From Providencia rustigianii DSM 4541 (GTDB lineage: Bacteria; Pseudomonadota; Gammaproteobacteria; Enterobacterales; Enterobacteriaceae), in the NCBI RefSeq assembly GCF_000156395.1, contig NZ_GG703819.1, positions 291,218 through 355,217 of the forward strand: 64,000 bases of DNA. The letters run 5' to 3'. Positions 9,754 to 20,067 of this stretch are shown here, one piece after another (position 1 is the first letter of the stretch; every line of letters starts with the position of its first letter). The notes under the pieces are model-generated. The model was not told the origin of the DNA, did no database searches, and saw only the letters and a program-made list of their open reading frames with translations. The translations under genes were made by a program, and so were the position numbers.

Positions 9754-10164
9754 TTAAATATCAGGATATTGCAGTAATAATTGGTTCAGGTTACGCCAAT
9801 TTTCTTCTGAAAGCGCATCTTTCGCAATCCATAAACGCAATTTTCGGGGTTTACCCTGTAGTGCATTCAACGTCAGTAAAATACCGAACCGGCTACACCA
9901 TGGCGTTTTTACAATTTCCCACTCATTTTTCTTCCATTGAAATTTATTACCATTGACCAGTACAGCGACACCTTTCACTTTACTGATATTTTTTTGACTT
10001 TTAGCCCAACTGGCTACAAGTACAACTAATAATGGCAACCAAATCATTGAATTACCAGGCTGCCATGGTGCAACAAGCAATAGAATGCCTGTTACCCCAT
10101 GAAAACAGGTCGAAAAAAGCTGAGTTTTCCATGAGATGGCGAGATTAGATTTCCACAGGACCAC
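9754..10164 (-). CDS. ygfX: Inner-membrane protein YgfX (CptA)
   Basis: This 136-residue protein has two adjacent hydrophobic segments (about 18-52, [10 protein letters not shown] and [11 protein letters not shown]) near the N-terminus and a basic soluble tail. This is the YgfX architecture. In E. coli, YgfX has been described as the toxin-like partner of SdhE (YgfY) acting on division proteins, though that role is disputed. It overlaps the 3' end of sdhE by 20 bp, so the pair is co-translated. Confidence 0.87.
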   Translation of the reverse strand: MVLWKSNLAISWKTQLFSTCFHGVTGILLLVAPWQPGNSMIWLPLLVVLVASWAKSQKNISKVKGVAVLVNGNKFQWKKNEWEIVKTPWCSRFGILLTLNALQGKPRKLRLWIAKDALSEENWRNLNQLLLQYPDI

Positions 10165-10432
10165 GATTTTTATTTTTTTCCTGAATCAGCTTAATCATAT
10201 TAAACAACTTTTCGTCATCCGGACGCCCATGATTCATTAACCAATTAAATAAGTCTGGATCTGGACATTCAAGCAGACGCACAAAAGTATATTTATCTTC
10301 ATCGGTCAGTTGGTCATATTCATATTCAAAAAACGGCATGATAGATATATCTAACTCACGCATGCCACGCCTACAAGCCCAATGAATCCGTGCTTTATTT
10401 TTTATATCGATTTGACTATGTCCATTATCCAT
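10145..10432 (-). CDS. sdhE: FAD assembly factor SdhE (CptB)
   Basis: SdhE promotes covalent flavinylation of SdhA and FrdA. The conserved RGxxE motif appears in [17 protein letters not shown], and the C-terminal [10 protein letters not shown] signature is intact. Length is 95 residues; about seven extra residues at the N-terminus relative to E. coli come from the chosen ATG at 10432, with AAGG upstream. It is the first gene of sdhE-ygfX. Confidence 0.95.
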   Translation of the reverse strand: MDNGHSQIDIKNKARIHWACRRGMRELDISIMPFFEYEYDQLTDEDKYTFVRLLECPDPDLFNWLMNHGRPDDEKLFNMIKLIQEKNKNRGPVEI

Positions 10433-10757
10433 TTCACTACGACCTTTTGATGCAGTTAACTGATAAGATTGATTATTTTACATACTCTATCAGATTATCA
10501 GTCAATAAAACATGTCATACTCTACATAGTTAGCATTTTAGGTTGTAAAATACCGTTTTTCTACAAACTATTTGTGCCCTAATGTTGAATAATAACAGAG
10601 TGAGTTTCTTGCGTTTACTTAGATTGCTAGACTCTCACCTAAAGACAGGCAGCTACTGATTGAAGTATAAAGAAAAATTCACAATAACTGCTTGCATTGT
10701 TATCTAGCTATTCTACCATTAAGCACCATTATCAGATAAAGAACAACGGGTGAAATC
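10433..10757. other. Divergent promoter region between sdhE and ygfZ
   Basis: This A+T-rich gap of 325 bp must carry promoters for sdhE-ygfX and ygfZ. Imperfect CTGATAA/TTATCAG repeats occur near 10460-10505. No RNA gene or coding sequence was recognised. Confidence 0.5.
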
Positions 10758-11741
10758 ATGACGACCGAAGTAGATAATACACAACAGTTTCCTCTTGCTT
10801 CTCAGTTCCTACCACTTGTTTTGATTTCACTGGAAAACTGGGAACTTATTCATCTTCACGGTGCCGACGCCGAGAAATATCTGCAAGGGCAAGTCACCGC
10901 AGATATCAGCACACTCAGCCATGCTCATACCCTAACAGCCCACTGTGACCCAAAGGGAAAAATGTGGAGTGACCTACGTTTATTCCATCATTTAAATGGC
11001 TACTCTTATATAGAAAGACGCAGTGTCAGTGACATCCAGCTGGCTGAGCTAAAAAAATACGCTGTTTTTTCAAAAGTTACCTTTGAAAAAAAACCAGAGC
11101 TTAAATTGCTAGGTGTAGCAGGGCAAGGAGCAAGACAGGCTTTAGAAGCCGTATTTAATTCCTTACCCGATGACCAAAACCAAGTAGTTGTTGATGGTGA
11201 AACGACCATCCTGCACTTTGCTTTACCCGCCGAACGCTTCCTACTCATCACAAATGATGCTACTGCGCTAAAAATTTCAGATACTTTAAAAGCTATTCAC
11301 GTAGCCGATTCTCAATGGTTAGCATTAGAAATTGCAGCTGGTTTTGCCGTTATTGATCAAGAAAATAGCGGGCAACACCTTCCTCAAGCAGCTAACTTAC
11401 AAGCACTTCCACACGGTATTAGCTTTCAAAAAGGTTGCTATACCGGCCAAGAAATGGTGGCTCGAGCTAAATTCCGCGGAGCCAATAAGCGAGCTATGTA
11501 TTGGCTAATAGGAACAGGTTCAACACTTCCTGTTATAGGTGAAGGCGTTGAATGGCAGCTAGGTGAAAACTGGCGTCGTACAGGTACCGTACTTGCGGCA
11601 GTGCGTTTAGGTAATGGCGAGCTCAGTATCCAAATTATTATGAATAATGATATGGAAGCAGATAGCGTTTTCCGTATTCTTGGTGATGAGCAAAGTAAAC
11701 TCACCATTGCCCCACTCCCATATTCATTAGAAGAAAAATAA
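10758..11741 (+). CDS. ygfZ: tRNA-modifying / Fe-S cluster repair protein YgfZ
   Basis: YgfZ is a folate-binding protein of the GcvT/IbaG superfamily that supports a subset of Fe-S enzymes, including the radical-SAM tRNA enzyme MiaB. The family signature [17 protein letters not shown] with its essential Cys is present near residue 230. Length is 327 residues, as in E. coli. The HD-domain gene follows after 11 bp and is probably in the same operon. Confidence 0.95.
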   Translation: MTTEVDNTQQFPLASQFLPLVLISLENWELIHLHGADAEKYLQGQVTADISTLSHAHTLTAHCDPKGKMWSDLRLFHHLNGYSYIERRSVSDIQLAELKKYAVFSKVTFEKKPELKLLGVAGQGARQALEAVFNSLPDDQNQVVVDGETTILHFALPAERFLLITNDATALKISDTLKAIHVADSQWLALEIAAGFAVIDQENSGQHLPQAANLQALPHGISFQKGCYTGQEMVARAKFRGANKRAMYWLIGTGSTLPVIGEGVEWQLGENWRRTGTVLAAVRLGNGELSIQIIMNNDMEADSVFRILGDEQSKLTIAPLPYSLEEK

Positions 11742-11752
11742 TTGAGGTTTTT

Positions 11753-12373
11753 ATGTCATCTGCATCAGGTACTAAGCCACTAGAGGTTTTGAATTTTGGG
11801 GCTTTTACCGAAGTCATCCAATTTTTAATGGAACTCGATAAACTGAAAAGTATTTATCGTAAAAATAAACTATTAAACCGTGAGCGTCATGAAAATACGG
11901 CGGAACATAGCTGGCAATTTGCTGTTGCCGCGATGACTTTTGCACCCTATGTGCCCGGTGTTAATGTAGAGCGAGCCATTAAACTTGCGCTGATCCATGA
12001 CATTGTCGAGATTGATGCTGGCGATGTACTGGTATTCGATAATGCTGCCCGTGAAGCCATTCACGATGAAGAGGTCAAAGCTGCAAATCGTATTTTCAAC
12101 CTACTGCCAAGCCCACAAAACGCTGAATTTTTAGCTCTTTGGAATGAGTATGATGCAGTTGAAACATTGGAATCTAAGTATGCTAATGCCATCGATAGAG
12201 CGATGCCAATGCTATTGAATTTACACAATCAGGGACAAAGCTGGGTTGAAAACCATATTCGCCTTGAACAAGTATTCAGTAAATGCGATTACATCCAGCA
12301 AATTCTTCCTGAATTTTGGCTACAGTTAAAATCTCAGTTGGAACAAGCCCATCAGAAAGGATGGCTGTTGTAA
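11753..12373 (+). CDS. HD-domain phosphohydrolase (YfbR/HDDC2-like)
   Basis: The 206-residue protein shows the metal-binding HD superfamily pattern: His in HENTAEHSW, the HD pair in ALIHDIVEIDAGD, and a distal Asp in YANAIDRAMP. The order fits the HDDC2/YfbR group of 5'-deoxynucleotidase-like hydrolases. The substrate cannot be read from the sequence. It follows ygfZ closely and ends at a strong bidirectional terminator. Confidence 0.88.
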   Translation: MSSASGTKPLEVLNFGAFTEVIQFLMELDKLKSIYRKNKLLNRERHENTAEHSWQFAVAAMTFAPYVPGVNVERAIKLALIHDIVEIDAGDVLVFDNAAREAIHDEEVKAANRIFNLLPSPQNAEFLALWNEYDAVETLESKYANAIDRAMPMLLNLHNQGQSWVENHIRLEQVFSKCDYIQQILPEFWLQLKSQLEQAHQKGWLL

Positions 12374-12390
12374 TTTTTACTTCAAAAAAA

Positions 12391-12412
12391 ACGCCAGATA
12401 TCAGTCTGGCGT
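12391..12412. terminator. Bidirectional terminator between the HD gene and gcvP
   Basis: A perfect 8-bp stem, ACGCCAGA with TCTGGCGT, has a 6-nt loop, an A-run on the left and TTTT on the right. It serves both convergent units. Confidence 0.9.
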
Positions 12413-12439
12413 TTTCATATTAAAAGATAAGAATATTAA

Positions 12440-15316
12440 TTACATATAATCTTCAATGGGTACACAAGAACAATGTAAGTGGCGGTCGCCATAGACATCA
12501 TCAAGACGCTTCACTGCTGGCCAGTATTTATTAACCTTAGTTGCATGAGATGGGAACACAGCTAGCTCACGGCTATAAGTATGGCTCCACTCTTCCGCCA
12601 GCTCAGTTTGTACATGAGGCGCATTTACCAACGGGTTATCTTCTAGTGGCCATTGACCTTGAACCACCAAATCAATTTCATCGCGGATCGCTAGCATTGC
12701 ATCGATAAAACGATCAATTTCAACGATACTTTCTGATTCTGTTGGCTCAATCATCAACGTACCGGCTACTGGGAATGACATAGTTGGCGCATGGAAACCA
12801 TAGTCAATTAAACGCTTCGCAATATCTAATTCACTAATTCCCGTGTCTTTCTTAATCGGGCGTAAATCAACGATGCATTCATGTGCTACATAACCCTCTT
12901 GCCCTGTATACAGAATGTCGTAGCGGCTTGATAAGCGCTTCGCAATATAGTTAGCGTTTAAAATAGCAACTTGGCTAGCTTTTCTTAACCCATGAGAGCC
13001 CATCATGCGGATGTACATCCAGCTAATTGGCAGAATCGATGCACTACCAAATGGTGCAGCAGAAACGGCACCTTGCTCCGTTAACATTTCTTGAGTGACT
13101 ACAGAGTGACCCGGAACAAACGGTGCTAAATGTTTTTTCACACCGATAGGTCCCATACCAGGCCCACCACCACCATGAGGAATACAAAATGTTTTGTGTA
13201 AGTTCAGGTGGGATACATCCGCGCCAATAAAGCCCGGAGTAGTGAGCCCCACCTGCGCGTTCATGTTCGCACCATCTAAATAAACCTGTCCACCATATTG
13301 ATGAATGATCTCACAAACTTCACGAATGCTCTCTTCATAAACTCCGTGAGTGGAAGGATATGTCACCATCACGCAAGATAGTACAGCGCTGTGTTCTTGT
13401 GCTTTTTCTCGTAAATCAACAAGGTCAATATTACCTTCATCATCACAGCGTACAACCACCACCTCCATTCCAGCCATATGAGCAGAAGCTGGGTTAGTTC
13501 CGTGAGCTGAGGCTGGGATCAAGCAAATATTACGATCACCTTCATTACGGCTTTCATGGTAACGGCGAATCGCTAAAAGCCCCGCATACTCTCCTTGTGC
13601 CCCAGAGTTTGGTTGCATACAAACCGCGTCATAGCCTGTCAATTGCACCAACCAATGAGAAAGCTGCTCAATCATTTGATGATAACCCTGAGCTTGATCT
13701 GGTGGACAGAATGGATGAAGCTCGCCAAATTCAGGCCATGTAATCGGGATCATCTCCGCAGAGGCATTCAATTTCATGGTACAAGAACCCAGTGGGATCA
13801 TCGCTTGATTCAACGCTAAATCTTTACGCTCAAGGCTATGCATGTAGCGCATCATTTCCGTTTCGCTATGATAACGATGGAAGTTTGGATGAGATAAAAT
13901 AACATCGTCGCGTAACATGGCCGCAGGAATAGAACTGGTACCTTCAGAAACTTGCTTGTCTAATTTTTCGAAATCAAGTTTTTGCTCATTGCCTGTAATC
14001 ACCCAAAACAGTTGGTTCAAATCTTGTCGGGTAGTTACTTCACTGAAAGTCACACCAACCGCCCCATGGATATCAGTGCGCAGGTTTAGATTTGCTTTCT
14101 CTGCACGAGTTAATACTGCGGCTTTATCTGCGACTTCGATTGTTAGCGTATCGAACCACGTTTTGTGGCGCAGAGAAACACCCGCTTCAATTAATGCTTT
14201 AGCAAAAATAGAACTGAAACGATGAATACGCCCAGCAATAATTTTTAATCCTTCAGGACCATGGTAAACCGCATACATTGCAGCAATATTGGCAAGTAAA
14301 ACTTGTGAGGTACAAATGTTAGAGTTCGCTTTTTCACGACGAATATGTTGTTCACGGGTTTGCATCGCCATACGCAGTGCTGTATGCCCCGCAGCATCAC
14401 GGGAAACCCCGATAATCCGTCCCGGCATTGCCCGTTTGAACTCATCCTTACAGGCAAAGAATGCAGCATGAGGCCCACCGTAGCCCATAGGTACACCAAA
14501 ACGTTGTGCTGAACCGAAAACAATATCGGCTCCTTGTTTTGCTGGCGCAGTCAGCAGTACCAATGCCATCATATCCGCAGCAACACAACTGACAATCTGC
14601 TTCTCTTTTAGCTTCGAAAATAATGCACTATAGTCGTGGATATTTCCTGTTGTGCCAACCTGCTGTAGCAATGCACCGAATACCCCTTCATGTTCCAGCA
14701 CTTTATCTGCGCTATCGACAATAATTTCAAAACCAAATGTACCAGCACGGGTACGAACCACATCTAAGGTTTGAGGGTGTACATCATCCGCAACGAAAAA
14801 TCGCTCAGCATTTTTCAATTTACTAATACGTTTTGCCATCGCCATCGCTTCGGCAGCGGCAGTCGCTTCATCAAGCAACGATGCAGAGGCTAAATCTAAG
14901 CCTGTTAAATCAATCGTAAGTTGCTGAAAATTAAGGAGGGACTCGAGACGACCTTGGGAAACTTCTGGCTGGTATGGTGTATATGCAGTGTACCATCCTG
15001 GATTTTCTAATAAGTTTCGGAGGATTACCGGAGGAAGTATCACTGGAGCGTAACCCATTCCAATATAGCTTTTATAGCGCTTGTTCAATGAGGCTATGCC
15101 CTTTAATTCAGCAAGCGCTTCTTGTTCTGTTGCCCCACCACCAACTCGTGGTGGCTCGGGCAATAAGATGGCTTTAGGGACAATTTTATCCATTAAGTTA
15201 TCGAGGGAGGTCGCGCCAACAGTGCCTAACATGGTTTTTATTTGTTGTTCTGAAGACCCAATGTGACGCGATATAAATTCTGAACGGTTCTCTAATTGAC
15301 TCAGTGACATCGACAT
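12440..15316 (-). CDS. gcvP: Glycine dehydrogenase (decarboxylating), P-protein
   Basis: The P-protein decarboxylates glycine with PLP and passes the aminomethyl group to lipoyl-GcvH. Both halves of the fused protein are present. The PLP-lysine region is [17 protein letters not shown], with the family glycine-rich loop. I chose ATG 15316 (958 residues) because GGGA precedes it at a suitable distance and the following [16 protein letters not shown] aligns with the E. coli N-terminus. The frame extends to an ATG at 15346, which lacks a ribosome site; ATG 15310 is also possible. It is the last gene of gcvT-gcvH-gcvP, 240 bp after gcvH. Confidence 0.97.
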   Translation of the reverse strand: MSMSLSQLENRSEFISRHIGSSEQQIKTMLGTVGATSLDNLMDKIVPKAILLPEPPRVGGGATEQEALAELKGIASLNKRYKSYIGMGYAPVILPPVILRNLLENPGWYTAYTPYQPEVSQGRLESLLNFQQLTIDLTGLDLASASLLDEATAAAEAMAMAKRISKLKNAERFFVADDVHPQTLDVVRTRAGTFGFEIIVDSADKVLEHEGVFGALLQQVGTTGNIHDYSALFSKLKEKQIVSCVAADMMALVLLTAPAKQGADIVFGSAQRFGVPMGYGGPHAAFFACKDEFKRAMPGRIIGVSRDAAGHTALRMAMQTREQHIRREKANSNICTSQVLLANIAAMYAVYHGPEGLKIIAGRIHRFSSIFAKALIEAGVSLRHKTWFDTLTIEVADKAAVLTRAEKANLNLRTDIHGAVGVTFSEVTTRQDLNQLFWVITGNEQKLDFEKLDKQVSEGTSSIPAAMLRDDVILSHPNFHRYHSETEMMRYMHSLERKDLALNQAMIPLGSCTMKLNASAEMIPITWPEFGELHPFCPPDQAQGYHQMIEQLSHWLVQLTGYDAVCMQPNSGAQGEYAGLLAIRRYHESRNEGDRNICLIPASAHGTNPASAHMAGMEVVVVRCDDEGNIDLVDLREKAQEHSAVLSCVMVTYPSTHGVYEESIREVCEIIHQYGGQVYLDGANMNAQVGLTTPGFIGADVSHLNLHKTFCIPHGGGGPGMGPIGVKKHLAPFVPGHSVVTQEMLTEQGAVSAAPFGSASILPISWMYIRMMGSHGLRKASQVAILNANYIAKRLSSRYDILYTGQEGYVAHECIVDLRPIKKDTGISELDIAKRLIDYGFHAPTMSFPVAGTLMIEPTESESIVEIDRFIDAMLAIRDEIDLVVQGQWPLEDNPLVNAPHVQTELAEEWSHTYSRELAVFPSHATKVNKYWPAVKRLDDVYGDRHLHCSCVPIEDYM

Positions 15317-15466
15317 ATCTGTGTTCCCATCCTGTTTGCTATGCATAGCGTAGGTTATAAGACTCTAGCGATGATAAAACCTATTAATAAACTGCGAGAT
15401 TGGTGGATTAATCGAAACTAATCCTCAGTCTTGTCTCTATAATTTGCAGGGTAGCTAGACAACAAT

Positions 15467-15513
15467 CAGCTAATCCCTAGGGGCTAAAATCACACTGCGG
15501 CTAGGGCTAGCTG
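15467..15513 (-). repeat. Long imperfect hairpin in the gcvH-gcvP gap
   Basis: CAGCTAATCCCTAG (15467-15480) can pair with CTAGGGCTAGCTG (15501-15513), with one mismatch or bulge and a 20-nt loop. There is no U-tract, so it looks more like an mRNA stability or processing element than a simple terminator. Confidence 0.55.
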
Positions 15514-15554
15514 ACGTAATCGGTATTGCTACTGTGTAAAATTAATAGAAATTT

Positions 15555-15947
15555 TTATTCTTCAGCAGCAATCATTGAAAGGTAACCTTGAGCATCTATC
15601 AAATCTGCCAGTTGCGCATCATCCGTCATCTTAATACGGAAAATCCAACCTTCTTGATATGGAGATTCATTCACCAGCTCAGGAGAATCACTTAATGCAT
15701 TGTTTACAGCAACAATTTCACCACTGATTGGCGCATAGATATCTGAAGCCGCTTTGACCGATTCAACAACAGCGCAATCGTCCCCAGCATTCACCACATC
15801 ACCCACAGTCGGCAGATCAACAAATACCATGTCACCTAATGTTTCTTGGGCATGTTCTGTAATACCCACGGTATATTCACCATTACCTTCATCACGCAGC
15901 CACTCATGTTCACGGGTATATCTTAATTCTTTAGGAGCATTACTCAT
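15555..15947 (-). CDS. gcvH: Glycine cleavage system H protein
   Basis: GcvH shuttles the aminomethyl intermediate on a lipoyl arm among P, T and L proteins. The lipoylation site is Lys65 in [14 protein letters not shown]. Length is 130 residues, against 129 in E. coli. AGAGG precedes the ATG. It lies 59 bp downstream of gcvT; the L-protein of the complex is encoded by lpdA, further right in this window. Confidence 0.97.
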   Translation of the reverse strand: MSNAPKELRYTREHEWLRDEGNGEYTVGITEHAQETLGDMVFVDLPTVGDVVNAGDDCAVVESVKAASDIYAPISGEIVAVNNALSDSPELVNESPYQEGWIFRIKMTDDAQLADLIDAQGYLSMIAAEE

Positions 15948-16006
15948 CTTTTGCCTCTCTTTTCATTCTGAGAATTTGTTTTTAAGAATATCGTTGTATT
16001 GTAAAA

Positions 16007-17101
16007 CTAAACTAAAGGTTTACCTTCGCGAACGAAGCCCGGTTTAACTACTTCAACCGGCATTTCCCGATGGCGAATCTCAACAATTGCACTACTTTGA
16101 ATATCGTTTGGCACACGTGCTAACGCGATACTAAAACCTAAAGTCGGCGAAAATGTTCCGCTGGTAATGACACCTTGCTGTAACTTGCCTAATTCGTCAG
16201 TAAAACGAATGACTTGTTCTGCACGCAAAATACCTTTTTCACGCATCACAATACCGACTAATTTTTCGGTTCCTTGCTCCCGCAGTTTTTCCAGCGCTTC
16301 ACGACCAATAAACTGTCTATCTTGAGGTTCCCAAGCAATCGTCCAGCCCATGTTGGCAGCTAATGGCGAAATACTCTCATCCATATCCTGCCCATAAAGA
16401 TTCATTCCTGCCTCAAGACGCAGCGTATCACGAGCACCTAATCCGGCTGGATGAACGCCTGCGTTTAACAGCTTACGCCAAAATTCAACCACCTGTTCCT
16501 TTGGCATCGCGATTTCATAGCCTTTCTCACCGGTATACCCCGTAGTTGCCACAAACAGGTCACCCGTTTGTACACCATAAAATGGCTTCATATCTTGAAT
16601 CGCAGCACACTGTGCATCGGTCAGTAGAGAATGGACTTTTTGTTGGGCATGTGGCCCTTGAACGGCTAATAATGCCAAATCATCACGAACGGTAATTTCA
16701 ACAGCATAACCTTTTGCGTGCTCTTCAATCCATTCTAAGTCTTTTTCACGAGTCGCTGAATTGACCACTAAACGGTAGAAATCATCATCGAGATAGTAAA
16801 CAATCAAGTCATCAATTACGCCACCGGACGCATTCAGCATTCCTGTATAAAGTGCTCTGCCTTTGATGGTTAACTTTGCAATATCATTTGCGAGGAGATA
16901 GCGGAGGAAATCACGGCAGCCTTCGCCATGTAAATCAACAATTGTCATATGAGAGACATCAAACATCCCTGCATCGGTTCGGACAATATTATGTTCGTTG
17001 ATTTGCGAACCATAGTGCAATGGCATCATCCAGCCATGGAAATCCACCATCTTTGCGCCACAGGCTATATGCTCATCATATAGCGTCGTTTGCTTTACCA
17101 T
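16007..17101 (-). CDS. gcvT: Aminomethyltransferase, glycine cleavage T protein
   Basis: GcvT releases ammonia from the H-protein-bound aminomethyl group and makes 5,10-methylene-THF. The 364-residue length matches the family. The N-terminal [12 protein letters not shown] and the folate-domain segments [13 protein letters not shown] and [18 protein letters not shown] are diagnostic. GAGGG lies just upstream of the ATG. It is the first gene of the gcv operon. Confidence 0.97.
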   Translation of the reverse strand: MVKQTTLYDEHIACGAKMVDFHGWMMPLHYGSQINEHNIVRTDAGMFDVSHMTIVDLHGEGCRDFLRYLLANDIAKLTIKGRALYTGMLNASGGVIDDLIVYYLDDDFYRLVVNSATREKDLEWIEEHAKGYAVEITVRDDLALLAVQGPHAQQKVHSLLTDAQCAAIQDMKPFYGVQTGDLFVATTGYTGEKGYEIAMPKEQVVEFWRKLLNAGVHPAGLGARDTLRLEAGMNLYGQDMDESISPLAANMGWTIAWEPQDRQFIGREALEKLREQGTEKLVGIVMREKGILRAEQVIRFTDELGKLQQGVITSGTFSPTLGFSIALARVPNDIQSSAIVEIRHREMPVEVVKPGFVREGKPLV

Positions 17102-17540
17102 GAATACCCTCTTTACATTATTTGTTTGATAGGGTGATTGCGTTGTGAATTAAGCGGCAACATCAAATATCTGATAACTATTCCACAAGACGCAAACCAG
17201 TCGATTTGATTCAAAACCAGTGGCACTCAAAATAGAATGCTATAAAAAAAAATAGGGTGACTTCCCTTCTGTATTACTGATTGCGCCACCAATTATCCAG
17301 CTATTTTTGTTAAATAATTGAGAACGATCACTCAATCCACATATATTCAGCCAATAACTGGTTACATTGTCATCAATAAATTTTTCATATTAAAAAAATC
17401 TTCAGGAATATACAGAGCGCCGAATTAGAAAAAGTAATCCGAAAAATGCGTATAATTAGTTTTTTTCAAGTGGAATAATCAGTGAAAAATAGATATGAAG
17501 ATGAGATATCATCAAATAATGATGACAATTGAAATAAAAA
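17102..17540. other. gcvT upstream region, no gene seen
   Basis: This A+T-rich spacer separates ubiI from the gcv operon and should hold the gcv promoter. In E. coli that promoter is controlled by GcvA, GcvR and Lrp. ATTAG/CTAAT-like motifs occur near 17423 and 17456, but they are too short to assign. No coding sequence was recognised. Confidence 0.45.
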
Positions 17541-17572
17541 AAACCTGAAAGTTAATATGTGCTTTCAGGTTT
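17541..17572 (-). terminator. ubiI terminator
   Basis: AAACCTGAAAG (17541-17551) pairs perfectly with CTTTCAGGTTT (17562-17572). On the minus strand the stem ends in a run of eight T. It ends the pepP-ubiH-ubiI unit. Confidence 0.9.
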
Positions 17573-17592
17573 TAATCGTTGATGAGAAAAAT

Positions 17593-18822
17593 CTATAGTA
17601 GGTTATCAGCCGGTAATTTTTGCAACCATTTCGGCATATCAGATAACCCCATGGCATGGTTCAATAACTGCGGTTTTATACCCGGTAGGCTATCCGCCAG
17701 AACCAACCCAATATCTCGCAATAACTTCTTAGCGGGGTTATTGCCCTCGAATAACTCACGGAAACCTTGCATACCTGCCAACATCAATGCTGCGCTATGT
17801 TTTCGGCTACGTTCATAATCACGTAAATAGAAATATTGACCAAAATCCTTCCCTTCACGATGCAATCGCTTAATTTCACCAATCAACATTGCCACATCCA
17901 TAAAGCCTAGGTTTACCCCTTGTCCAGCAAGAGGATGGATGGTATGAGCCGCATCACCAAGTAATGCCAAGCGCTGGGCTGCAAATTGGCGGGCATAGCG
18001 CCCAGTTAATGGGATTGTTAGGCGCTCACTCTCTAATTGACACATTCCCAAATTAGCATCAAAAGCTACGGTCAATTCTTTTTCAAAATCGAGCTTCTCT
18101 AAATCTTGGCGACGCGCTGCGGCTAAATTAGGTTGAGACCAAACAATTGAGCATAAATGAGGGTCAGCTAGTGGTAAAAACGCGAGTATGCCTTCCCCAT
18201 TAAATGCCTGACGAGCCACACCTTCATGTGGACGTTCAGTTCTTATTGTTGCGACTAATGCAGTATGTTCATAATCCCAAAAAGTTAATGGAATATCCGC
18301 ATGGCTACGCAACCAAGAATTTGCTCCATCCGCACCAACAATTAAACGCGCAGTGAGCATATTGTCATCCTCTAGAGTGATAAATACATCATTCTCTCCC
18401 CAGACGACTTTTTTAATGGTTGATGGCGCTAATAATGTGACATCCCGAAGCTGGGATGCTTTATGCCATAAGGCATCACGTACAATATTGTTTTCAACGA
18501 TGTGCCCTAAATGCGATACATTCTGCTGCTGAGCTGAAAATGAAATACGTCCAAAACTATGGTTATCCCACACTTCCATCCCAGAATAAGGTGCAGCTCT
18601 CATCCCTTGAATAGTGGGCCAAACCCCTAAATGGGTTAATAACTTCTCACTGGCAGCATTGATTGCCGATACCCGCAATGAATAAGGGTCTGAGTCTGAA
18701 AATCTATGTTTAGGTGGATGGTTTTCTATGATAGCAATACGCAAGCCACTGCCTTCTAAACCGCAAGCTAGAGCAAGTCCAACCATGCCGCCACCAGCGA
18801 TAACCACATCAAACGATTGCAT
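17593..18822 (-). CDS. ubiI: FAD-dependent ubiquinone C5-hydroxylase UbiI (VisC)
   Basis: UbiI is a flavin monooxygenase that hydroxylates C5 of the ubiquinone ring. The N-terminal FAD fold VVIAGGGMVGLALACGL starts at residue 5. The second FAD motif is LALLGDAAHTIHPLAGQGVNLG, with the GD motif. I chose ATG 18822 (409 residues) because AGAGGA sits upstream and the N-terminus aligns with E. coli VisC; an in-frame extension to 18870 has no support. It follows ubiH by 25 bp. Confidence 0.95.
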   Translation of the reverse strand: MQSFDVVIAGGGMVGLALACGLEGSGLRIAIIENHPPKHRFSDSDPYSLRVSAINAASEKLLTHLGVWPTIQGMRAAPYSGMEVWDNHSFGRISFSAQQQNVSHLGHIVENNIVRDALWHKASQLRDVTLLAPSTIKKVVWGENDVFITLEDDNMLTARLIVGADGANSWLRSHADIPLTFWDYEHTALVATIRTERPHEGVARQAFNGEGILAFLPLADPHLCSIVWSQPNLAAARRQDLEKLDFEKELTVAFDANLGMCQLESERLTIPLTGRYARQFAAQRLALLGDAAHTIHPLAGQGVNLGFMDVAMLIGEIKRLHREGKDFGQYFYLRDYERSRKHSAALMLAGMQGFRELFEGNNPAKKLLRDIGLVLADSLPGIKPQLLNHAMGLSDMPKWLQKLPADNLL

Positions 18823-18847
18823 ATTTTTATTCCTCTTTGTTTCGTGG

Positions 18848-20026
18848 TTATTTGTGTGCAACCCAGCCAAGTGTCTGACGGGCTAAAAGATCACGTACTG
18901 GCGGTAACATTTCCATCGCCATCAAGCCAAGATTACGCCCTACCGTCAACGGTAAGCAGCGATTGGCGAATAGACGAACCAAACCATCCGTCATCGTGAC
19001 TGTTTTGTCGCGATCTTGAGCACGAATTTGTTGGTACTGACTTAATAGTGAATAACAACCAATATCCTGTTGATTTTCATGCGCCTTAACCACCAGCTCT
19101 GCAAGTTCTACCACATCGCGGATCCCAAGGTTAAAACCTTGTCCAGCGATAGGGTGCAGTGTTTGTGCCGCATTACCGACTAACACCACTCGATGACTCA
19201 CGGGATTCAGGGCTTTTCTGAGAATAAGAGGATAACAGTTTCGTTTGCCGGCTTGGGTTATTTCACCTAATCGCCAACCAAACGCTTGTTGTAGCTTATG
19301 AATAAAGGTTTTATCGTCCCAAGCATTAATGACATCCGCATGTTCTTGATGATGGCACCATACCAACGAGCTACGACCTTCAGACATTGGTAGTAATGCT
19401 AAGGGACCAAATTCAGTGAAGCGCTCAAATGCGCGCCCTTGAGGATCGATCGCAGTTTTAACGTTTGCAATAATAGCGACTTGACCATAATCCTCTTGTT
19501 GCCATTGCATCTTACAAGCTTGCCCAATCGCAGAACGACTCCCATCCGCAGCAACCAGCAGCTCACCAGTAAGTTTATTTCCATTATCTAAGGTGACAGT
19601 GACACTCTCGAGTGAGCGTTCAACCTGTTCAACTTTAGCAGGGCAATGTACGGTCACGCCTGGCGCTTTACGTAATAAAGAAAATAATCGAGTTCCAGCC
19701 TCATGCAGTTCAATCACATTACCTAATTCAGCAATGTGATAGTCTTTCGCTTGAATATTGACAAACCCCGCATGGCCTCTATCCGAAACATGAACGTGAT
19801 TAATTGGCGTAACGCAGTCAGCAAAAGCAGGCCAAATACCTATCGACGATAGATACTGGCATGTCCCATGAGCGAGAGCAATCGCCCTCGCATCAAAACC
19901 TGGATGCTTTCCTTCCGGTAATGAGGCTTCAATCAATGATACCGATACCTTGCCTTGGCTTAGCGACGAAATCGCCAGAGCTAACGTCGCCCCCGCCATT
20001 CCACCACCAACAATAATCACATTCAT
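18848..20026 (-). CDS. ubiH: 2-octaprenyl-6-methoxyphenol hydroxylase UbiH
   Basis: UbiH is a second flavin monooxygenase of ubiquinone synthesis, related to UbiI and UbiF. It has the dinucleotide-binding VIIVGGGMAGATLALAI at the N-terminus and the FAD motif LVGNAAQTLHPIAGQGFNLG. The GN replacing the usual GD in this motif is also familiar from UbiH. Length is 392 residues, as in E. coli. It lies between pepP and ubiI. Confidence 0.95.
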   Translation of the reverse strand: MNVIIVGGGMAGATLALAISSLSQGKVSVSLIEASLPEGKHPGFDARAIALAHGTCQYLSSIGIWPAFADCVTPINHVHVSDRGHAGFVNIQAKDYHIAELGNVIELHEAGTRLFSLLRKAPGVTVHCPAKVEQVERSLESVTVTLDNGNKLTGELLVAADGSRSAIGQACKMQWQQEDYGQVAIIANVKTAIDPQGRAFERFTEFGPLALLPMSEGRSSLVWCHHQEHADVINAWDDKTFIHKLQQAFGWRLGEITQAGKRNCYPLILRKALNPVSHRVVLVGNAAQTLHPIAGQGFNLGIRDVVELAELVVKAHENQQDIGCYSLLSQYQQIRAQDRDKTVTMTDGLVRLFANRCLPLTVGRNLGLMAMEMLPPVRDLLARQTLGWVAHK

Positions 20027-20067
20027 AGGTTGTTTATTACCTTCTATTGTTACTCTTACTGCTTCAT

